The translations under genes and the position numbers were made by a program. The notes below the pieces were generated by a model. The model ran no database searches. It had not been told where the DNA came from and was given only the letters and a program-made list of their open reading frames with translations. This document shows, piece by piece, positions 17,820 through 27,065 of a DNA stretch of 64,000 nt. The DNA lies in the NCBI RefSeq assembly GCF_003202435.1, contig NZ_QJHK01000015.1:62001-126000 (forward strand), in the 5' to 3' direction. Numbering within the stretch: the stretch's first letter is position 1; every line of letters begins with the position of its first letter. Source of the stretch: Flavobacterium cheongpyeongense. Its GTDB lineage: Bacteria > Bacteroidota > Bacteroidia > Flavobacteriales > Flavobacteriaceae.

Positions 17820-18857
17820 TTAAACCTTTTCATGATTTGCTTTGATAAAATCTGTTACCAGGTAACCAATTAGCTTGCCAATTAAATGATTATTAGTGGA
17901 GTTGTCCAAATCCGGTGCTCCTTCACAAATATGTAAATAAGCAGCATTTTTGTGTTGTCCGAAATAGGAAATAAACTGTCGTAATTGTTCGACTGAAAAA
18001 CCACTGATTGTCATGGCGCTGCTGGCAATATTTGGGATAGCATCAAGATCAACTTCTATTCCAAACGAATCTGTTTTTATGAACTCCAGGGCAGCTATCA
18101 TCTCGTTGGTGAAATCTTTTTCCTCTCGTATGTTTATACTGTCATAAGTATTATAGCGAACTCGATCTTCAAGTTTTTTAATAATATCCAAAACACTTTT
18201 TGAAGTATAATTTTCGTGAAGACCAAAAATAAAGTATTTTTTCAGGAAGCCTTCCTCGTAGGCATAAGAAAAACCGTTTCCGCTATGGCGACCTTCGAGA
18301 ATCCTGAAATCAGAATGCGCATCAAAATTAACAGCATTTATTGATTTTCCTTTGGCTAAAGCCGTACCTTTTATATTTCCGTAGGCATTATTATGTCCGC
18401 CTCCAATTATAATAGGTTTTTTTCCGGCTTTGATTATATTAAAAATAATATGCGAAACTTCCTTATCTATTTTTTCAACCAGCTGACTCAATTTTGAGCG
18501 ATCGTCAATATCGTTGAAATCCAGATTTTCAACATCACGCATTTGTTCGGATACGTTTATAGTGCCTAAAACAATAATCTGGCTGCCTTTACAAAAACGA
18601 TTATGCTGGATATTTGCAATGCTTTTTATGGCACATTCCCATGCAGATGCGGCACCCGGTCTTCCGTAGTTAGCCCGTACTCCAATATCTTCGGGGATAC
18701 CCAAAAGCACATACTTAGCATCACTTTCTTTTAGAAAATCAATTATTTCTACTCCTTTAGGAATAATAATCATTTTTTCCCCAAATTTTATTTCGCCACT
18801 TCTGTGATTGGTAACTTTTGCTAAATCGTTAACAGTAAAAGGAATTAATTTATCCAT
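17820..18857 (-). CDS. hutG: Formimidoylglutamase (arginase/ureohydrolase family)
   Basis: A 345-residue member of the arginase/agmatinase/formimidoylglutamase family. The binuclear manganese motifs are seen as IGGGHNNAYGN (His), NFDAHSDFR (Asp, His, Asp) and GIEVDLDAI (Asp, Asp). The nearby imidazolonepropionase gene, hutI, makes formimidoylglutamase (N-formimino-L-glutamate to glutamate and formamide) the best assignment; arginase or agmatinase remain possible from sequence alone. The start is the ATG at 18857: the open frame reaches 18893 but a -7 box lies inside that extension. Confidence 0.85.
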   Translation of the reverse strand: MDKLIPFTVNDLAKVTNHRSGEIKFGEKMIIIPKGVEIIDFLKESDAKYVLLGIPEDIGVRANYGRPGAASAWECAIKSIANIQHNRFCKGSQIIVLGTINVSEQMRDVENLDFNDIDDRSKLSQLVEKIDKEVSHIIFNIIKAGKKPIIIGGGHNNAYGNIKGTALAKGKSINAVNFDAHSDFRILEGRHSGNGFSYAYEEGFLKKYFIFGLHENYTSKSVLDIIKKLEDRVRYNTYDSINIREEKDFTNEMIAALEFIKTDSFGIEVDLDAIPNIASSAMTISGFSVEQLRQFISYFGQHKNAAYLHICEGAPDLDNSTNNHLIGKLIGYLVTDFIKANHEKV

Positions 18858-18873
18858 AAAAAAAAATATTATC

Positions 18874-18881
18874 CAAAAATA
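18874..18881 (-). promoter_or_regulatory. Promoter -7 box for hutG
   Basis: TATTTTTG on the minus strand matches TAnnTTTG, 16 bp before the ATG at 18857. Confidence 0.45.
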
Positions 18882-18924
18882 ATATAATTGCATTAACTTA
18901 CGTTATTAGCTTACATTAATTATT

Positions 18925-18932
18925 TAAATTTG
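18925..18932 (+). promoter_or_regulatory. Promoter -7 box for the coiled-coil membrane protein
   Basis: TAAATTTG matches TAnnTTTG, 22 bp before the ATG at 18955. Confidence 0.45.
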
Positions 18933-18954
18933 TTTTTAAAGTAAATTATTAAAT

Positions 18955-19833
18955 ATGGAAAACCCAAACAAAAACAACTCAAGTCTAAAGGCGGTAATCG
19001 CTGTTTTAGCAGTCCTACTAATAGGTAGTTTAGTGTATATTTTTAAACTTTCTTCTGATTCAGATGTTGTAAAAACTGAACTTACATCAACATTGACAGA
19101 AAAAGAATCTGTAATGAAAGATCTTCAGGAATTAAAAGCAACTTATGATGCTGCCATTGCAGAGAATACTTCCATGTCAGATGAGTTGATTCAGGAAAGA
19201 GATAAAGTTGTGGCTTTGATGGATGACCTGAACAAGGCAAAAGGAGATGTTACTAAATTCAGATCACAAGTTCAGGGATTGCAGACTAAAATGAAAACTC
19301 TGGTTGCTGAAAATGATGAATTAAAAAAACAAAATGGTGTTTTAACAGTTCAAAGAGACAGTACAATTGTTGTTTTGGGAGAGTCTAAAAAGTTTAATGA
19401 AGTTTTAGTTGGTCAAAATGAAGCTTTAGCTAAAACAGTTGAAAAAGGTTCTAAATTATCTGTTTTAAATACAAAAACAGCAGCCTACAAATTAAAAAGT
19501 TCAGGAAAACAAATAGAAACTGACAAAGCAAGCCGTGCAGATGTTTTAAAGATTAGTTTTACTATTGCTGAAAATCAAATTGCAAAGTCTGGTGATAAAA
19601 CCTATTATGTGCAGGTTATCGATTCTAAAAACAATGTTTTAGGAGATAAGAAAACAGAAAGCTTTGGAGATAAGTCATTAACTTATAGTTTTAAAACCAC
19701 TGTACAATACGAAAACAAAACTGTAAATGTTTCTGAGGACTTGCCTGGTAAAGATTTTGAAAAAGGAAATTACTTTATTAATGTTTTTGATAATGATGAG
19801 CTGGTTTCTAAAACTAGTTTCTCTTTAAGATAA
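18955..19833 (+). CDS. Membrane-anchored coiled-coil protein of unknown function
   Basis: A 292-residue protein with a short polar N-terminus, one membrane helix (about residues 12-30, VIAVLAVLLIGSLVYIF), a Glu/Lys/Leu-rich coiled coil over about 40-150, and a C-terminal beta-rich domain from about 175 on (for example YYVQVIDSKNNVLGDK). The topology is that of an inner-membrane protein with a periplasmic stalk and head. Flavobacterial homologues are sometimes called chromosome partitioning protein, which I cannot support: no Walker A is present. It sits between the two hut genes, on the opposite strand. Confidence 0.8.
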   Translation: MENPNKNNSSLKAVIAVLAVLLIGSLVYIFKLSSDSDVVKTELTSTLTEKESVMKDLQELKATYDAAIAENTSMSDELIQERDKVVALMDDLNKAKGDVTKFRSQVQGLQTKMKTLVAENDELKKQNGVLTVQRDSTIVVLGESKKFNEVLVGQNEALAKTVEKGSKLSVLNTKTAAYKLKSSGKQIETDKASRADVLKISFTIAENQIAKSGDKTYYVQVIDSKNNVLGDKKTESFGDKSLTYSFKTTVQYENKTVNVSEDLPGKDFEKGNYFINVFDNDELVSKTSFSLR

Positions 19834-19851
19834 AAGAGAATCAGGAGATAT

Positions 19852-19880
19852 AAAGAGGAGCTTTTGACTCCTCTTTTTTT
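19852..19880. terminator. Terminator sharing its T-tract with the hutI stop codon
   Basis: Stem AAGAGGAG (19853-19860) / CTCCTCTT (19868-19875) with a T-run. The complement of the hutI stop codon (19879-19881) lies in the same T-run, so the two convergent genes are packed against one terminator. Confidence 0.8.
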
Positions 19881-21117
19881 ATGCTAAAATTTCACCTTCA
19901 ATAATTACATTTTCGATTAAATTGCTTCCAAAAGCATACGGTATCTGATAGTAGGACGAAATAGGTTTTGTAATAATTAAATTGGCCTTTTTTCCTCTTG
20001 TAATACTTCCTTGGGTTTCTGAAATCCCCATGGCATAGGCACCGTTGATTGTTGCTGCGTTAATCGCTTCTTCGGGGGTCATTTTCATTTTGATACAGGC
20101 GGTTGCTATGACAAAATTCATATTTCCGGATGGAGTAGAGCCAGGATTAAAATCAGTTGCTAAGGCAATTGGTAAGCCCGCTTTTATCATTTCGCGTGCA
20201 GGAGTGTAAGGAATACTTAAAAAATAAGAGCAAGATGGTAACGCAACAGGCATTGTTTTTGAATCTTTTAAAGCTTCAATATCTTCTTTGTTCATGATTT
20301 CAAGATGATCGACAGAGAGGGCTTTAAATTGTACACCAGCCTGAATGCCACCAATAGAATTGAATTGATTTACATGGATTTTTGGCTTTAAGCCGAATTG
20401 AATTCCGGCTTCCATAATTTTCTCAGTTTCTTCTACGGAGAAGTAACCGCTTTCACAAAATACATCAATATAATCTGCCAGTTTGTTTTTTGAAATTTCA
20501 GGAAGCATTTTGCTTATGATTTCATCAATGTAACCTTCTTTATTTTCTTTGTAATGTAACGGGAAAGCATGAGCGCCCAAAAAAGTCGCTTTTATAGAAA
20601 TTGGATAATTGTCGGCAAGTTTTTTAATGACACGAAGCATTTTTAATTCGCCTTCAATAGTAAGTCCGTAACCTGATTTTATTTCAATTGCTCCGGTTCC
20701 CAAATGCATTACTTCTTCTAAGCGCCCTCTTGACTGTTCGTAGATTTCTTCCTCTGATGTTTCGTTTAGCTTTTTAGCAGAATTTAAAATTCCACCCCCG
20801 CGAGTTGCAATTTCTTCATACGAAAATCCGTTAATTCGGTCAACAAATTCCTGCTCGCGATTGCCTGCGTACACAATATGCGTGTGACTGTCGCACCAGC
20901 AAGGCATCACAATTCTTCCGGTTGCATCAATAATTTTATCAGCTTTTATTTGTGGGAGATTTTCCATAGCACCAAAATCAGCAATGAGATTGTCTTTTAT
21001 AATTAAAAAGGCATTTTTTATGGTGGGAAGAATGGCCATTTCAGCTCCGGAAACTTTAGAAACAAAAGTTTCCCGAACCTGAAGTAATTCTTTTATGTTG
21101 GTAATAAGAGTTGGCAT
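19879..21117 (-). CDS. hutI: Imidazolonepropionase
   Basis: A 412-residue amidohydrolase that opens imidazolone-5-propionate to N-formimino-L-glutamate in histidine degradation. The metal site is visible in CDSHTHIVYAGNRE (HxH). GGGILNSAK and HAFPLHYKENK contribute to the active site, HVNQFNSIGG and the LSVDHLEIM His follow, and the metal-binding Asp is in LATDFNPGSTPSGNM. Full length. The product is the substrate of the hutG enzyme about 1 kb away; hutH and hutU are not in this window. Confidence 0.95.
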   Translation of the reverse strand: MPTLITNIKELLQVRETFVSKVSGAEMAILPTIKNAFLIIKDNLIADFGAMENLPQIKADKIIDATGRIVMPCWCDSHTHIVYAGNREQEFVDRINGFSYEEIATRGGGILNSAKKLNETSEEEIYEQSRGRLEEVMHLGTGAIEIKSGYGLTIEGELKMLRVIKKLADNYPISIKATFLGAHAFPLHYKENKEGYIDEIISKMLPEISKNKLADYIDVFCESGYFSVEETEKIMEAGIQFGLKPKIHVNQFNSIGGIQAGVQFKALSVDHLEIMNKEDIEALKDSKTMPVALPSCSYFLSIPYTPAREMIKAGLPIALATDFNPGSTPSGNMNFVIATACIKMKMTPEEAINAATINGAYAMGISETQGSITRGKKANLIITKPISSYYQIPYAFGSNLIENVIIEGEILA

Positions 21118-21130
21118 TGTATAAATTTAA

Positions 21131-21199
21131 TAAAATTAAAAACACGAATTTCGCAAACGTCACTTTGTAATTAGTGAAATTTGTGAAATTCGTGTTTTA
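21131..21199 (-). terminator. Long hairpin/terminator between the glutaminyl cyclase and hutI genes
   Basis: An inverted repeat of about 19 bp (arms around 21139-21157 and 21180-21198, containing ACGAATTTC / GAAATTCGT) followed on the minus strand by a T-rich tract. It probably ends the cyclase transcript before hutI. The ACACGAATTTC phrase looks like a dispersed flavobacterial intergenic motif. Confidence 0.6.
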
Positions 21200-21216
21200 G
21201 ATTATGTTTGCGTAAC

Positions 21217-22269
21217 TTATTCAGAAACGGTTATTTCGAACATTTTACTCCAGTTTTTACCGGTTACAAAAATAGTTTTGGTTTTTGGATTATAAGCAAT
21301 TCCGTTTAAAACATCATCTTTCTTAACGTCTGTCATAGTTTTTCTTAATGCGGACAAATCTAAAATTTTTTCAACAGCACCAGAGTTTGGGTTTACAACT
21401 GCAATGGCGTCTTTAAACCATACATTAGCATAAATTTTTCCATCAATCCATTCCAATTCATTAACCTCTTTAATTTTAGAATCTCCAGAGTATACATTAA
21501 TATAATCTACCATTTTTTGAGTTGCGGGATCTACTTTCCAGATTTTTTCAGTTCCGTCCGTTTGATAGATATATTTTCCGTCATTTGTCATCCCCCAGCC
21601 CTGAATATCTTTTTCGTAATCAAAAGTTTTTTCCAGTTTTAATGTTTTAGCATCATAAATAAAACCTTTTTTGTTTTTATAGGTCAATTGAAATAATTTA
21701 CCATTTATGAATGTAATGCCTTCTCCAAAATATTTTGAATCCAAATCAATTTTTTTGAAAACTTTACCTGTTTTATAATCGTATTTTTTTATGAAAGAAG
21801 CCCCTTCCTGACCAGTACTTTCGTATAAAGTATCATTGTAAAACTCTAATCCTTCGGTGAAATCTTTTTTGTCGTGAGGGAAAGTATTTACAATTTTATA
21901 TTTTAATAATTTAGGATTAATGTTTGAAACTAATTCCACTCTTTTTGTAGCATCAGATGAATCGCTGCCAAAATAAACAGTTGCTTTTAAGTATTGATAT
22001 CCTAATTTTTGATCTTTTAATTCAAACTTGAATTTTTCGGAACCTTTTGTGCTTCCCACTTTTTTGTCGTTTACAAAGTAGGCAATACTGTCGATTTCTT
22101 TCGATTTTGGATTTAAAACAGTAATTGAAATGGCTCCCTGAGGCGTAAAATGTGCCGGAAATGCAGAATCGTCTATAGTAAATAAAGAATTTTCACCTTT
22201 ATTTTTATCTCCACAGCCAATTAATGTGATTCCTAATAATATGGCAGTTAGAAAGTTATGTTTTTTCAT
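21217..22269 (-). CDS. Glutaminyl-peptide cyclotransferase (glutamine cyclotransferase), lipoprotein
   Basis: A 350-residue lipoprotein (lipobox LIGC, Cys at residue 19). A beta-rich domain of about 90 residues precedes a five-bladed propeller of the plant/bacterial glutamine cyclotransferase family: FTEGLEFYNDTLYES, FGEGITFINGKLFQ, and the active-site region EVNELEWIDGKIYANVW. It converts N-terminal Gln of exported proteins to pyroglutamate. In Bacteroidota many periplasmic proteins start with Gln after signal peptide cleavage, which fits an exported cyclase. Confidence 0.9.
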   Translation of the reverse strand: MKKHNFLTAILLGITLIGCGDKNKGENSLFTIDDSAFPAHFTPQGAISITVLNPKSKEIDSIAYFVNDKKVGSTKGSEKFKFELKDQKLGYQYLKATVYFGSDSSDATKRVELVSNINPKLLKYKIVNTFPHDKKDFTEGLEFYNDTLYESTGQEGASFIKKYDYKTGKVFKKIDLDSKYFGEGITFINGKLFQLTYKNKKGFIYDAKTLKLEKTFDYEKDIQGWGMTNDGKYIYQTDGTEKIWKVDPATQKMVDYINVYSGDSKIKEVNELEWIDGKIYANVWFKDAIAVVNPNSGAVEKILDLSALRKTMTDVKKDDVLNGIAYNPKTKTIFVTGKNWSKMFEITVSE

Positions 22270-22324
22270 GGTTTAAAATTTGAATAGTCCAATATACGAT
22301 GATATTTTTATAGCAACAAAGCTC

Positions 22325-22354
22325 TTGCAAAAATATAAAAAGATTGTATATTTG
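22325..22354 (+). promoter_or_regulatory. Promoter of the SRP RNA gene
   Basis: TTG (22325-22327), 19-bp spacer, TATATTTG (22347-22354): a good match to the Bacteroidota promoter. Initiation would be close to the 5' end of the RNA at about 22359. Confidence 0.75.
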
Positions 22355-22358
22355 CACC

Positions 22359-22451
22359 GGCAAGTCCTACACGACCAGCTCCTGCAGACTCCCCCAGGAT
22401 GGGAACATAGCAAGGGTACGTGGTTGAGCGGTGCGATGTAGGTCGCTTGCC
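22359..22451 (+). ncRNA. ffs: Signal recognition particle RNA, small (4.5S-like) type
   Basis: A 93-nt RNA folding into one long hairpin: the ends GGCAAG and CTTGCC pair. The apical SRP domain has the asymmetric loop and the conserved AGCAAGGG following the terminal loop (CCCCCAGGATGGGAACATAG region), the Ffh M-domain binding site. A strong promoter precedes it and a UUCG-capped terminator lies 33 bp downstream. It binds Ffh for co-translational targeting of membrane proteins. Confidence 0.92.
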
Positions 22452-22483
22452 ATTTTTTATTTTTAGAATTTATACAAAAGTAG

Positions 22484-22512
22484 TCTTCCTTCGGGAGGAT
22501 TTTTTTATTTTT
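22484..22512 (+). terminator. Terminator with UUCG tetraloop after ffs
   Basis: Stem TCTTCC (22484-22489) and GGAGGA (22494-22499) around a C(TTCG)G tetraloop, one G-U pair, followed by seven T and a further T-rich tract. Confidence 0.8.
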
Positions 22513-22623
22513 ACCCTTTTGGGAGTTAAAAGTTAGAGGTTAAAAGTGAGAAGTTTTAACCGTAAGAATAGCTTCTAACACAAAAATACATTTAACTTAT
22601 AACATTTAACATCTAACTTAAAA

Positions 22624-23427
22624 ATGAGCAAAGTCGTTTTAATTACCGGAGGATCCTCAGGGATTGGAAAATCAATTGGAGAATTTTTGCATAAAAAAGG
22701 TTTCGTGGTTTACGGAACGAGCAGAAATCCTGAAAAAGTATTAAATTCTATTTTCCCACTTGTAGCTCTTGATGTTCGAAATGCTGAGTCAATTCAATTA
22801 GCTGTAGCTAAAATTCTGGAGACTTCAGGAAGGCTGGATGTTGTAATTAATAATGCAGGTGTGGGGATTACGGGGCCTTTGGAAGAAATTCCGATGGAGG
22901 AAATTAAGAATAATTTTGAAACGAATTTCTTTGGACCAATTGAAGTGATGAAAACGGTTTTGCCTCAGATGCGTGAACAAAAATCAGGTTTGATTATAAA
23001 CATAACTTCGATTGCGGCTTATATGGGATTGCCGTATCGCAGTGTTTACTCGGCTTCAAAAGGAGCTTTGGAGCTAATTACCGAAGCTTTGCGAATGGAG
23101 GTGAAGCAATTTGGTATTGAAATTACGAATGTGGCACCGGGAGATTTTGCTACCAATATCGCTTCAGGGCGTTTTCATGCTCCGGTTATTAAAGGATCGG
23201 CTTATGAAAAAGTATATGGTGATACGCTTGCAACTATGAATGAACATGTTGATGCCGGAAGTAATCCGAATGAAATGGCTGAGGCTGTTTATAAAATCAT
23301 GCAACAAAAAAGTCCCAAAGTGCATTATAAAGTGGGTATTTTTATGCAGAAGTTTTCAATTGTTTTAAAACGTGCGCTTCCGGATAAGATGTATGAAAAA
23401 ATGTTAATGAATCATTATAAATTGTAA
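22624..23427 (+). CDS. SDR family NAD(P)-dependent oxidoreductase
   Basis: A 267-residue classical short-chain dehydrogenase/reductase. The cofactor motif GGSSGIGKSIG is at residues 9-19, NNAGVGITG near 80, and the catalytic Ser and Tyr-x-x-x-Lys are in NITSIAAYMG and YSASKGALE. The lack of an acidic residue at the end of beta-2 and the presence of TSR suggest NADP(H). The substrate cannot be deduced. The next gene begins 19 bp downstream. Confidence 0.92.
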   Translation: MSKVVLITGGSSGIGKSIGEFLHKKGFVVYGTSRNPEKVLNSIFPLVALDVRNAESIQLAVAKILETSGRLDVVINNAGVGITGPLEEIPMEEIKNNFETNFFGPIEVMKTVLPQMREQKSGLIINITSIAAYMGLPYRSVYSASKGALELITEALRMEVKQFGIEITNVAPGDFATNIASGRFHAPVIKGSAYEKVYGDTLATMNEHVDAGSNPNEMAEAVYKIMQQKSPKVHYKVGIFMQKFSIVLKRALPDKMYEKMLMNHYKL

Positions 23428-23446
23428 AAAAATATTAAACTCCAAA

Positions 23447-24526
23447 ATGAAATACCTTTTACTACTTGCTACTATTGCTTTTTGTTCCTGTTCTCCAAAA
23501 ATAAGAACGTCTGTTTCTGAAAAACATGAAAAATTAAATGAAACTGACAAAGTTATTGTTTTTAATGATAAATCTGAACTTCCCTCAACTTATAGTAAAA
23601 TTGGAACTACTAAAATTGGAGACACTGGATTTACTGTCAATTGTGATTTAGGAACTGTGATTGAAAAGGCAAAAATTGAAGCTAAAAAAAGTGGTGCAAA
23701 TGCATTATTGATTACAGAGCATTTATATCCAAGTGTTTTTGGGAGTTCTTGTCATAGAATTACTGCGGATTTGTTGAGAATTGAAAATACGACAAATTAT
23801 ATTGAACCTGAAATTGCAAAAGACTCTGTGAAATCAACTAACAATTTGGAAGCAGTCTCGAATGATGCTATAGTATATGGTCCGGTTTATTATGGTAATT
23901 CTAAAACTTCAAAATTTCTATTATTGGCAAATGTGGCACAAAGTTTCCGGGTTGCTTCCTCTCCTGATGGATTGAATTCAGTACAAAAAGAGTATTTAAA
24001 AAAATTAAAATCGGGATTGAGTTATGATATAAGTGCATATTATCTTAAGGATGAGAGGACTGGTTTTGGTTTAAAATATAATGCTTACAAATCCTCTGGA
24101 ACCCTCAGTAACCAGCAGGTTACTTTGGATGACGGAACCATATATCAAGGAGATTTTAGTGATGATATAACAATTTCATTTATTGGTGCTTCGTTTATAT
24201 TGACAGAAGGTCATAATTCAAGAACAGGTGAAGCTAATCTTGAACTAGCAATTGGGTATATGGCTTATAAAAATAAATCTACTATAATTGGGAGTCCATT
24301 AAAAATAACGGGTGGTAATTTGGGTATGATTGGTGGAATGGGCTATCATTTTAGAATAACGCCTCATTTTTTAGTAGGTCCACAGGTTAATTTTGCGGGA
24401 GGTGTTTTAAAAAAATTAAAGTATAAATATGCTGATGGAAGTACCGAAACTATTAAGCTTGATAAAGAAGATTTTGAAAATTTATGGAGAATTGATTTGG
24501 CTATTGGTGCTAAATTTAGATTCTAA
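23447..24526 (+). CDS. Lipoprotein with C-terminal outer-membrane barrel-like region, unknown function
   Basis: A 359-residue exported protein. The signal peptide ends in a lipobox-like FCSC (Cys near residue 14). Residues 30-130 form an alpha/beta domain (VIEKAKIEAKKSGANALLIT resembles lipoproteins with a YdgH-like or DUF4156-like metal-reducing fold, uncertain). From about 160 on there are alternating strands such as LSYDISAYYLKDERTG and MGYHFRITPHFLVG, with the C-terminal strand AIGAKFRF ending in Phe, as in outer-membrane barrels. A lipoprotein-barrel fusion is unusual. It probably shares a transcript with the SDR gene. Confidence 0.7.
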   Translation: MKYLLLLATIAFCSCSPKIRTSVSEKHEKLNETDKVIVFNDKSELPSTYSKIGTTKIGDTGFTVNCDLGTVIEKAKIEAKKSGANALLITEHLYPSVFGSSCHRITADLLRIENTTNYIEPEIAKDSVKSTNNLEAVSNDAIVYGPVYYGNSKTSKFLLLANVAQSFRVASSPDGLNSVQKEYLKKLKSGLSYDISAYYLKDERTGFGLKYNAYKSSGTLSNQQVTLDDGTIYQGDFSDDITISFIGASFILTEGHNSRTGEANLELAIGYMAYKNKSTIIGSPLKITGGNLGMIGGMGYHFRITPHFLVGPQVNFAGGVLKKLKYKYADGSTETIKLDKEDFENLWRIDLAIGAKFRF

Positions 24527-24550
24527 GTTGTAATTTTGCACCGGTTTTGC

Positions 24551-24634
24551 GTGAGGGGGTGAAGCGGCATCCATTTTATTTTTTCTTTAAAAATAAAAAG
24601 ATACAGCGGAACACCCGACCCTTGGGGCACGCTC
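24551..24634 (+). repeat. CTAGCCC hairpin element, divergent copy 2
   Basis: Shares GAAGCGGCATCC and AAAGATACAGCGGA with the other copies, but the central stem is replaced by an A/T-only hairpin (TTTTATTTTT / AAAAATAAAA). It lies between the barrel lipoprotein gene and the transaldolase gene. Confidence 0.55.
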
Positions 24635-24665
24635 AAATTATGAACACAATTAAATAAATATAATT

Positions 24666-25322
24666 ATGAAATTTTTTATTGATACAGCTAATTTAGCTCA
24701 GATTAAAGAAGCACAGGCATTAGGTGTTTTAGATGGTGTAACAACAAATCCGTCTTTGATGGCAAAAGAAGGGATTACAGGAAAAAACAACATTTTGAAA
24801 CATTATGTTGATATCTGTAATCTTGTTGATGGAGATGTAAGTGCTGAAGTAAATGCGCTGGATTTTGAAGGAATGGTGAAAGAAGGTGAAGAATTGGCTG
24901 ATTTACATGAGCAAATTGTAGTGAAATTACCAATGACAAAAGAGGGAGTTATGGCTGCAAAATATTTCTCAGATAAAGGAATTAAAACAAATGTAACTCT
25001 TGTGTTTTCTGCAGGTCAGGCTTTATTGGCTGCTAAAGCAGGAGCCACTTATGTTTCACCTTTTATTGGCCGTTTAGATGACGTTTCTACAGACGGTCTG
25101 AATTTGATTCAGGAAATCAGAGAAATCTATGATAACTATGGATATGAGACTCAAATCTTAGCGGCTTCTGTACGTCATACGATGCATATTGTAAACTGTG
25201 CTAAAATTGGTGCAGATGTAATGACAGGGCCGTTATCTGCAATAGCAGGATTGTTGAAGCATCCTTTGACAGATATAGGATTGGCTCAGTTTGTAGCTGA
25301 TTTTGAGAAAGGGAACAAATAA
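24666..25322 (+). CDS. tal: Transaldolase / fructose-6-phosphate aldolase family (TalC/MipB type)
   Basis: A 218-residue small (subfamily 3) transaldolase-fold enzyme. The motif DGVTTNPSLMAKEG is at about residues 23-36, the Schiff-base lysine is in QIVVKLPMT near residue 86, and AAKAGATYVSPFIGRLDD and QILAASVRH are typical. It moves a dihydroxyacetone unit between sugar phosphates in the non-oxidative pentose phosphate pathway, or acts as a fructose-6-phosphate aldolase; the two cannot be separated with confidence here. Monocistronic with a strong terminator. Confidence 0.93.
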   Translation: MKFFIDTANLAQIKEAQALGVLDGVTTNPSLMAKEGITGKNNILKHYVDICNLVDGDVSAEVNALDFEGMVKEGEELADLHEQIVVKLPMTKEGVMAAKYFSDKGIKTNVTLVFSAGQALLAAKAGATYVSPFIGRLDDVSTDGLNLIQEIREIYDNYGYETQILAASVRHTMHIVNCAKIGADVMTGPLSAIAGLLKHPLTDIGLAQFVADFEKGNK

Positions 25323-25360
25323 AGATTATTATTCTTTCCTTAATGGAAATGTTTAAAAAT

Positions 25361-25397
25361 AAAATCCCGTATTGCATAATTGTAATACGGGATTTTT
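25361..25397. terminator. Bidirectional terminator between tal and the MFS gene
   Basis: A 12-bp stem, AAATCCCGTATT / AATACGGGATTT, with flanking A and T runs between convergent genes. Confidence 0.85.
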
Positions 25398-25418
25398 ATA
25401 TTGATTTTATATCGTTTT

Positions 25419-26888
25419 TTAGTGTCCGCCGCCTTCGCTTATTACGTGACTTACACCTTGTTTTTTTAATATTTTAGGGCAGTAGAAGCCGTAAAATGCC
25501 AGGTAAGCAAAACCAATAAGCGGTACTATATAAGAAAAATGCGTGTAAGTTATGCCTAATATTCCTTCTGGATAGGTGGCGTCTAAATCACAGATACTTC
25601 CCTGAACCAATGGGATGACTCCTCCTCCAAGAATCATCATGATTAAGAACGAAGAAGCTTTTCCTGTATTTTTTCCTAATCCAGCAATCGCCAAATCGAA
25701 GATTGAAGGCCACATGATTGATAAAAATAATCCGCCTGAGATAAAGAAGAATTTTGCAATTTCAGGATTAGGCCAAAATAACCCCAATACCATCATTAAT
25801 AAACCAGAAATTCCAAAAAGCATTAAAGTTTTTCCGGCATTTTTACCTCCTACAAAACTTACTGCAATGAATAGTAAAATCCAGATTGGGTAAATGTAGA
25901 ATGCAGAAACATCATGAGCCGCAAAAATATTAGCACCAATGATTACCCCAAATGCAAGAGCTGGTACAATAAATTTAAGTGCCATATTTACAAGGTTTGA
26001 TGTATTGAAAACATTTACACCTCCATTCCAGCGACCAATCATTAAACTTCCCCAATAAAGTGCGATAAATGGTGCAATTGCATCTTCTAAAACACTTCCG
26101 AATTCTGTTGTATGAAGTAATGCCGGTAAGTTACTGATGATGGTTACCTCCGTTCCAACATAAATAAAGATTCCCAACATTCCTAAGTATAATTGAGGAT
26201 AGTCAAGAATATTGAATTTTGAATGTGCCACTTTTATTTCTTCATTATCTATTTTTTCAGGATCCTCGATTTTTGAAAAATTCATAAAAACAGCAACTAT
26301 AATAAAAGCAAGACCTAAAATAATAAAAGGTAATTTAATATCTTCAAGAGAAAGGTTTGTTTTTTTGTTGTCTCCCATTCCAAATAAAGCGATTCCTAAT
26401 AAGATTGCTCCAATTGTTGTTCCGAAAGAATTTATACCTCCAGCTAGTGTTAAACGGTGTGCTCCGGTTTCAGGGCTTCCCATTTTGATGGCTAACGGAT
26501 TGGCAACAATTTGTTGGATAGAGAATCCTAATCCTACAGTAAACAAAGCTGTTAAAAAGAATGGAAAACTGGCCATTGTAGCTGCAGGAACGAATAAAAA
26601 TGAACCAACTGCAGATAACAGTAAGCCAGCAGAAAGGGTTTTTTTGTATCCGAATTTTTGCAATACATCTGATTTTAAGGATACTAAAAAGAAGATGATT
26701 GATCCCACAAAATAAGCGGCATAAAACGCCCAGGCAACTAATTGTGACTGAACCTGGGATAAAGTAAATACTTTTTTGAATACGGGAATCAGGATATCAT
26801 TGGCAGAACCAACGAAACCCCAAAAGAAAAAGACAATTATCAACGAAATAAATTGCCCCCACTTGGTTTGTACATTTTCTGAATTCAT
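25419..26888 (-). CDS. Sugar MFS transporter, FucP/glucose-galactose permease family
   Basis: A 489-residue inner-membrane transporter with about 12 helices. It resembles the FucP/GluP branch of the major facilitator superfamily: FFFWGFVGSANDILIP in TM1, a GLGFSIQQIVANPL motif in TM4, and SIMWPSIFDLAIAGLG in TM10. The expected role is proton- or sodium-coupled uptake of a hexose such as fucose, glucose, galactose or N-acetylglucosamine. A GH20 hexosaminidase gene 2 kb away makes GlcNAc plausible but unproven. The C-terminus ends SEGGGH. Confidence 0.9.
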   Translation of the reverse strand: MNSENVQTKWGQFISLIIVFFFWGFVGSANDILIPVFKKVFTLSQVQSQLVAWAFYAAYFVGSIIFFLVSLKSDVLQKFGYKKTLSAGLLLSAVGSFLFVPAATMASFPFFLTALFTVGLGFSIQQIVANPLAIKMGSPETGAHRLTLAGGINSFGTTIGAILLGIALFGMGDNKKTNLSLEDIKLPFIILGLAFIIVAVFMNFSKIEDPEKIDNEEIKVAHSKFNILDYPQLYLGMLGIFIYVGTEVTIISNLPALLHTTEFGSVLEDAIAPFIALYWGSLMIGRWNGGVNVFNTSNLVNMALKFIVPALAFGVIIGANIFAAHDVSAFYIYPIWILLFIAVSFVGGKNAGKTLMLFGISGLLMMVLGLFWPNPEIAKFFFISGGLFLSIMWPSIFDLAIAGLGKNTGKASSFLIMMILGGGVIPLVQGSICDLDATYPEGILGITYTHFSYIVPLIGFAYLAFYGFYCPKILKKQGVSHVISEGGGH

Positions 26889-27065
26889 AATTATAATTAA
26901 AGTTTTTTTAGAGTTTTTAGTGGTTTTAAAGCAGTAAATATATTTGTTAGATTTTTTAAAAAAAAATTATAAAGCATAAATAATGTAGAAATTATACAAA
27001 CAGCATAATTTATTCAACAAAGTGTTAAATTTTTAAACAATTGTGATAAGTTAGGAAGAAAGTTT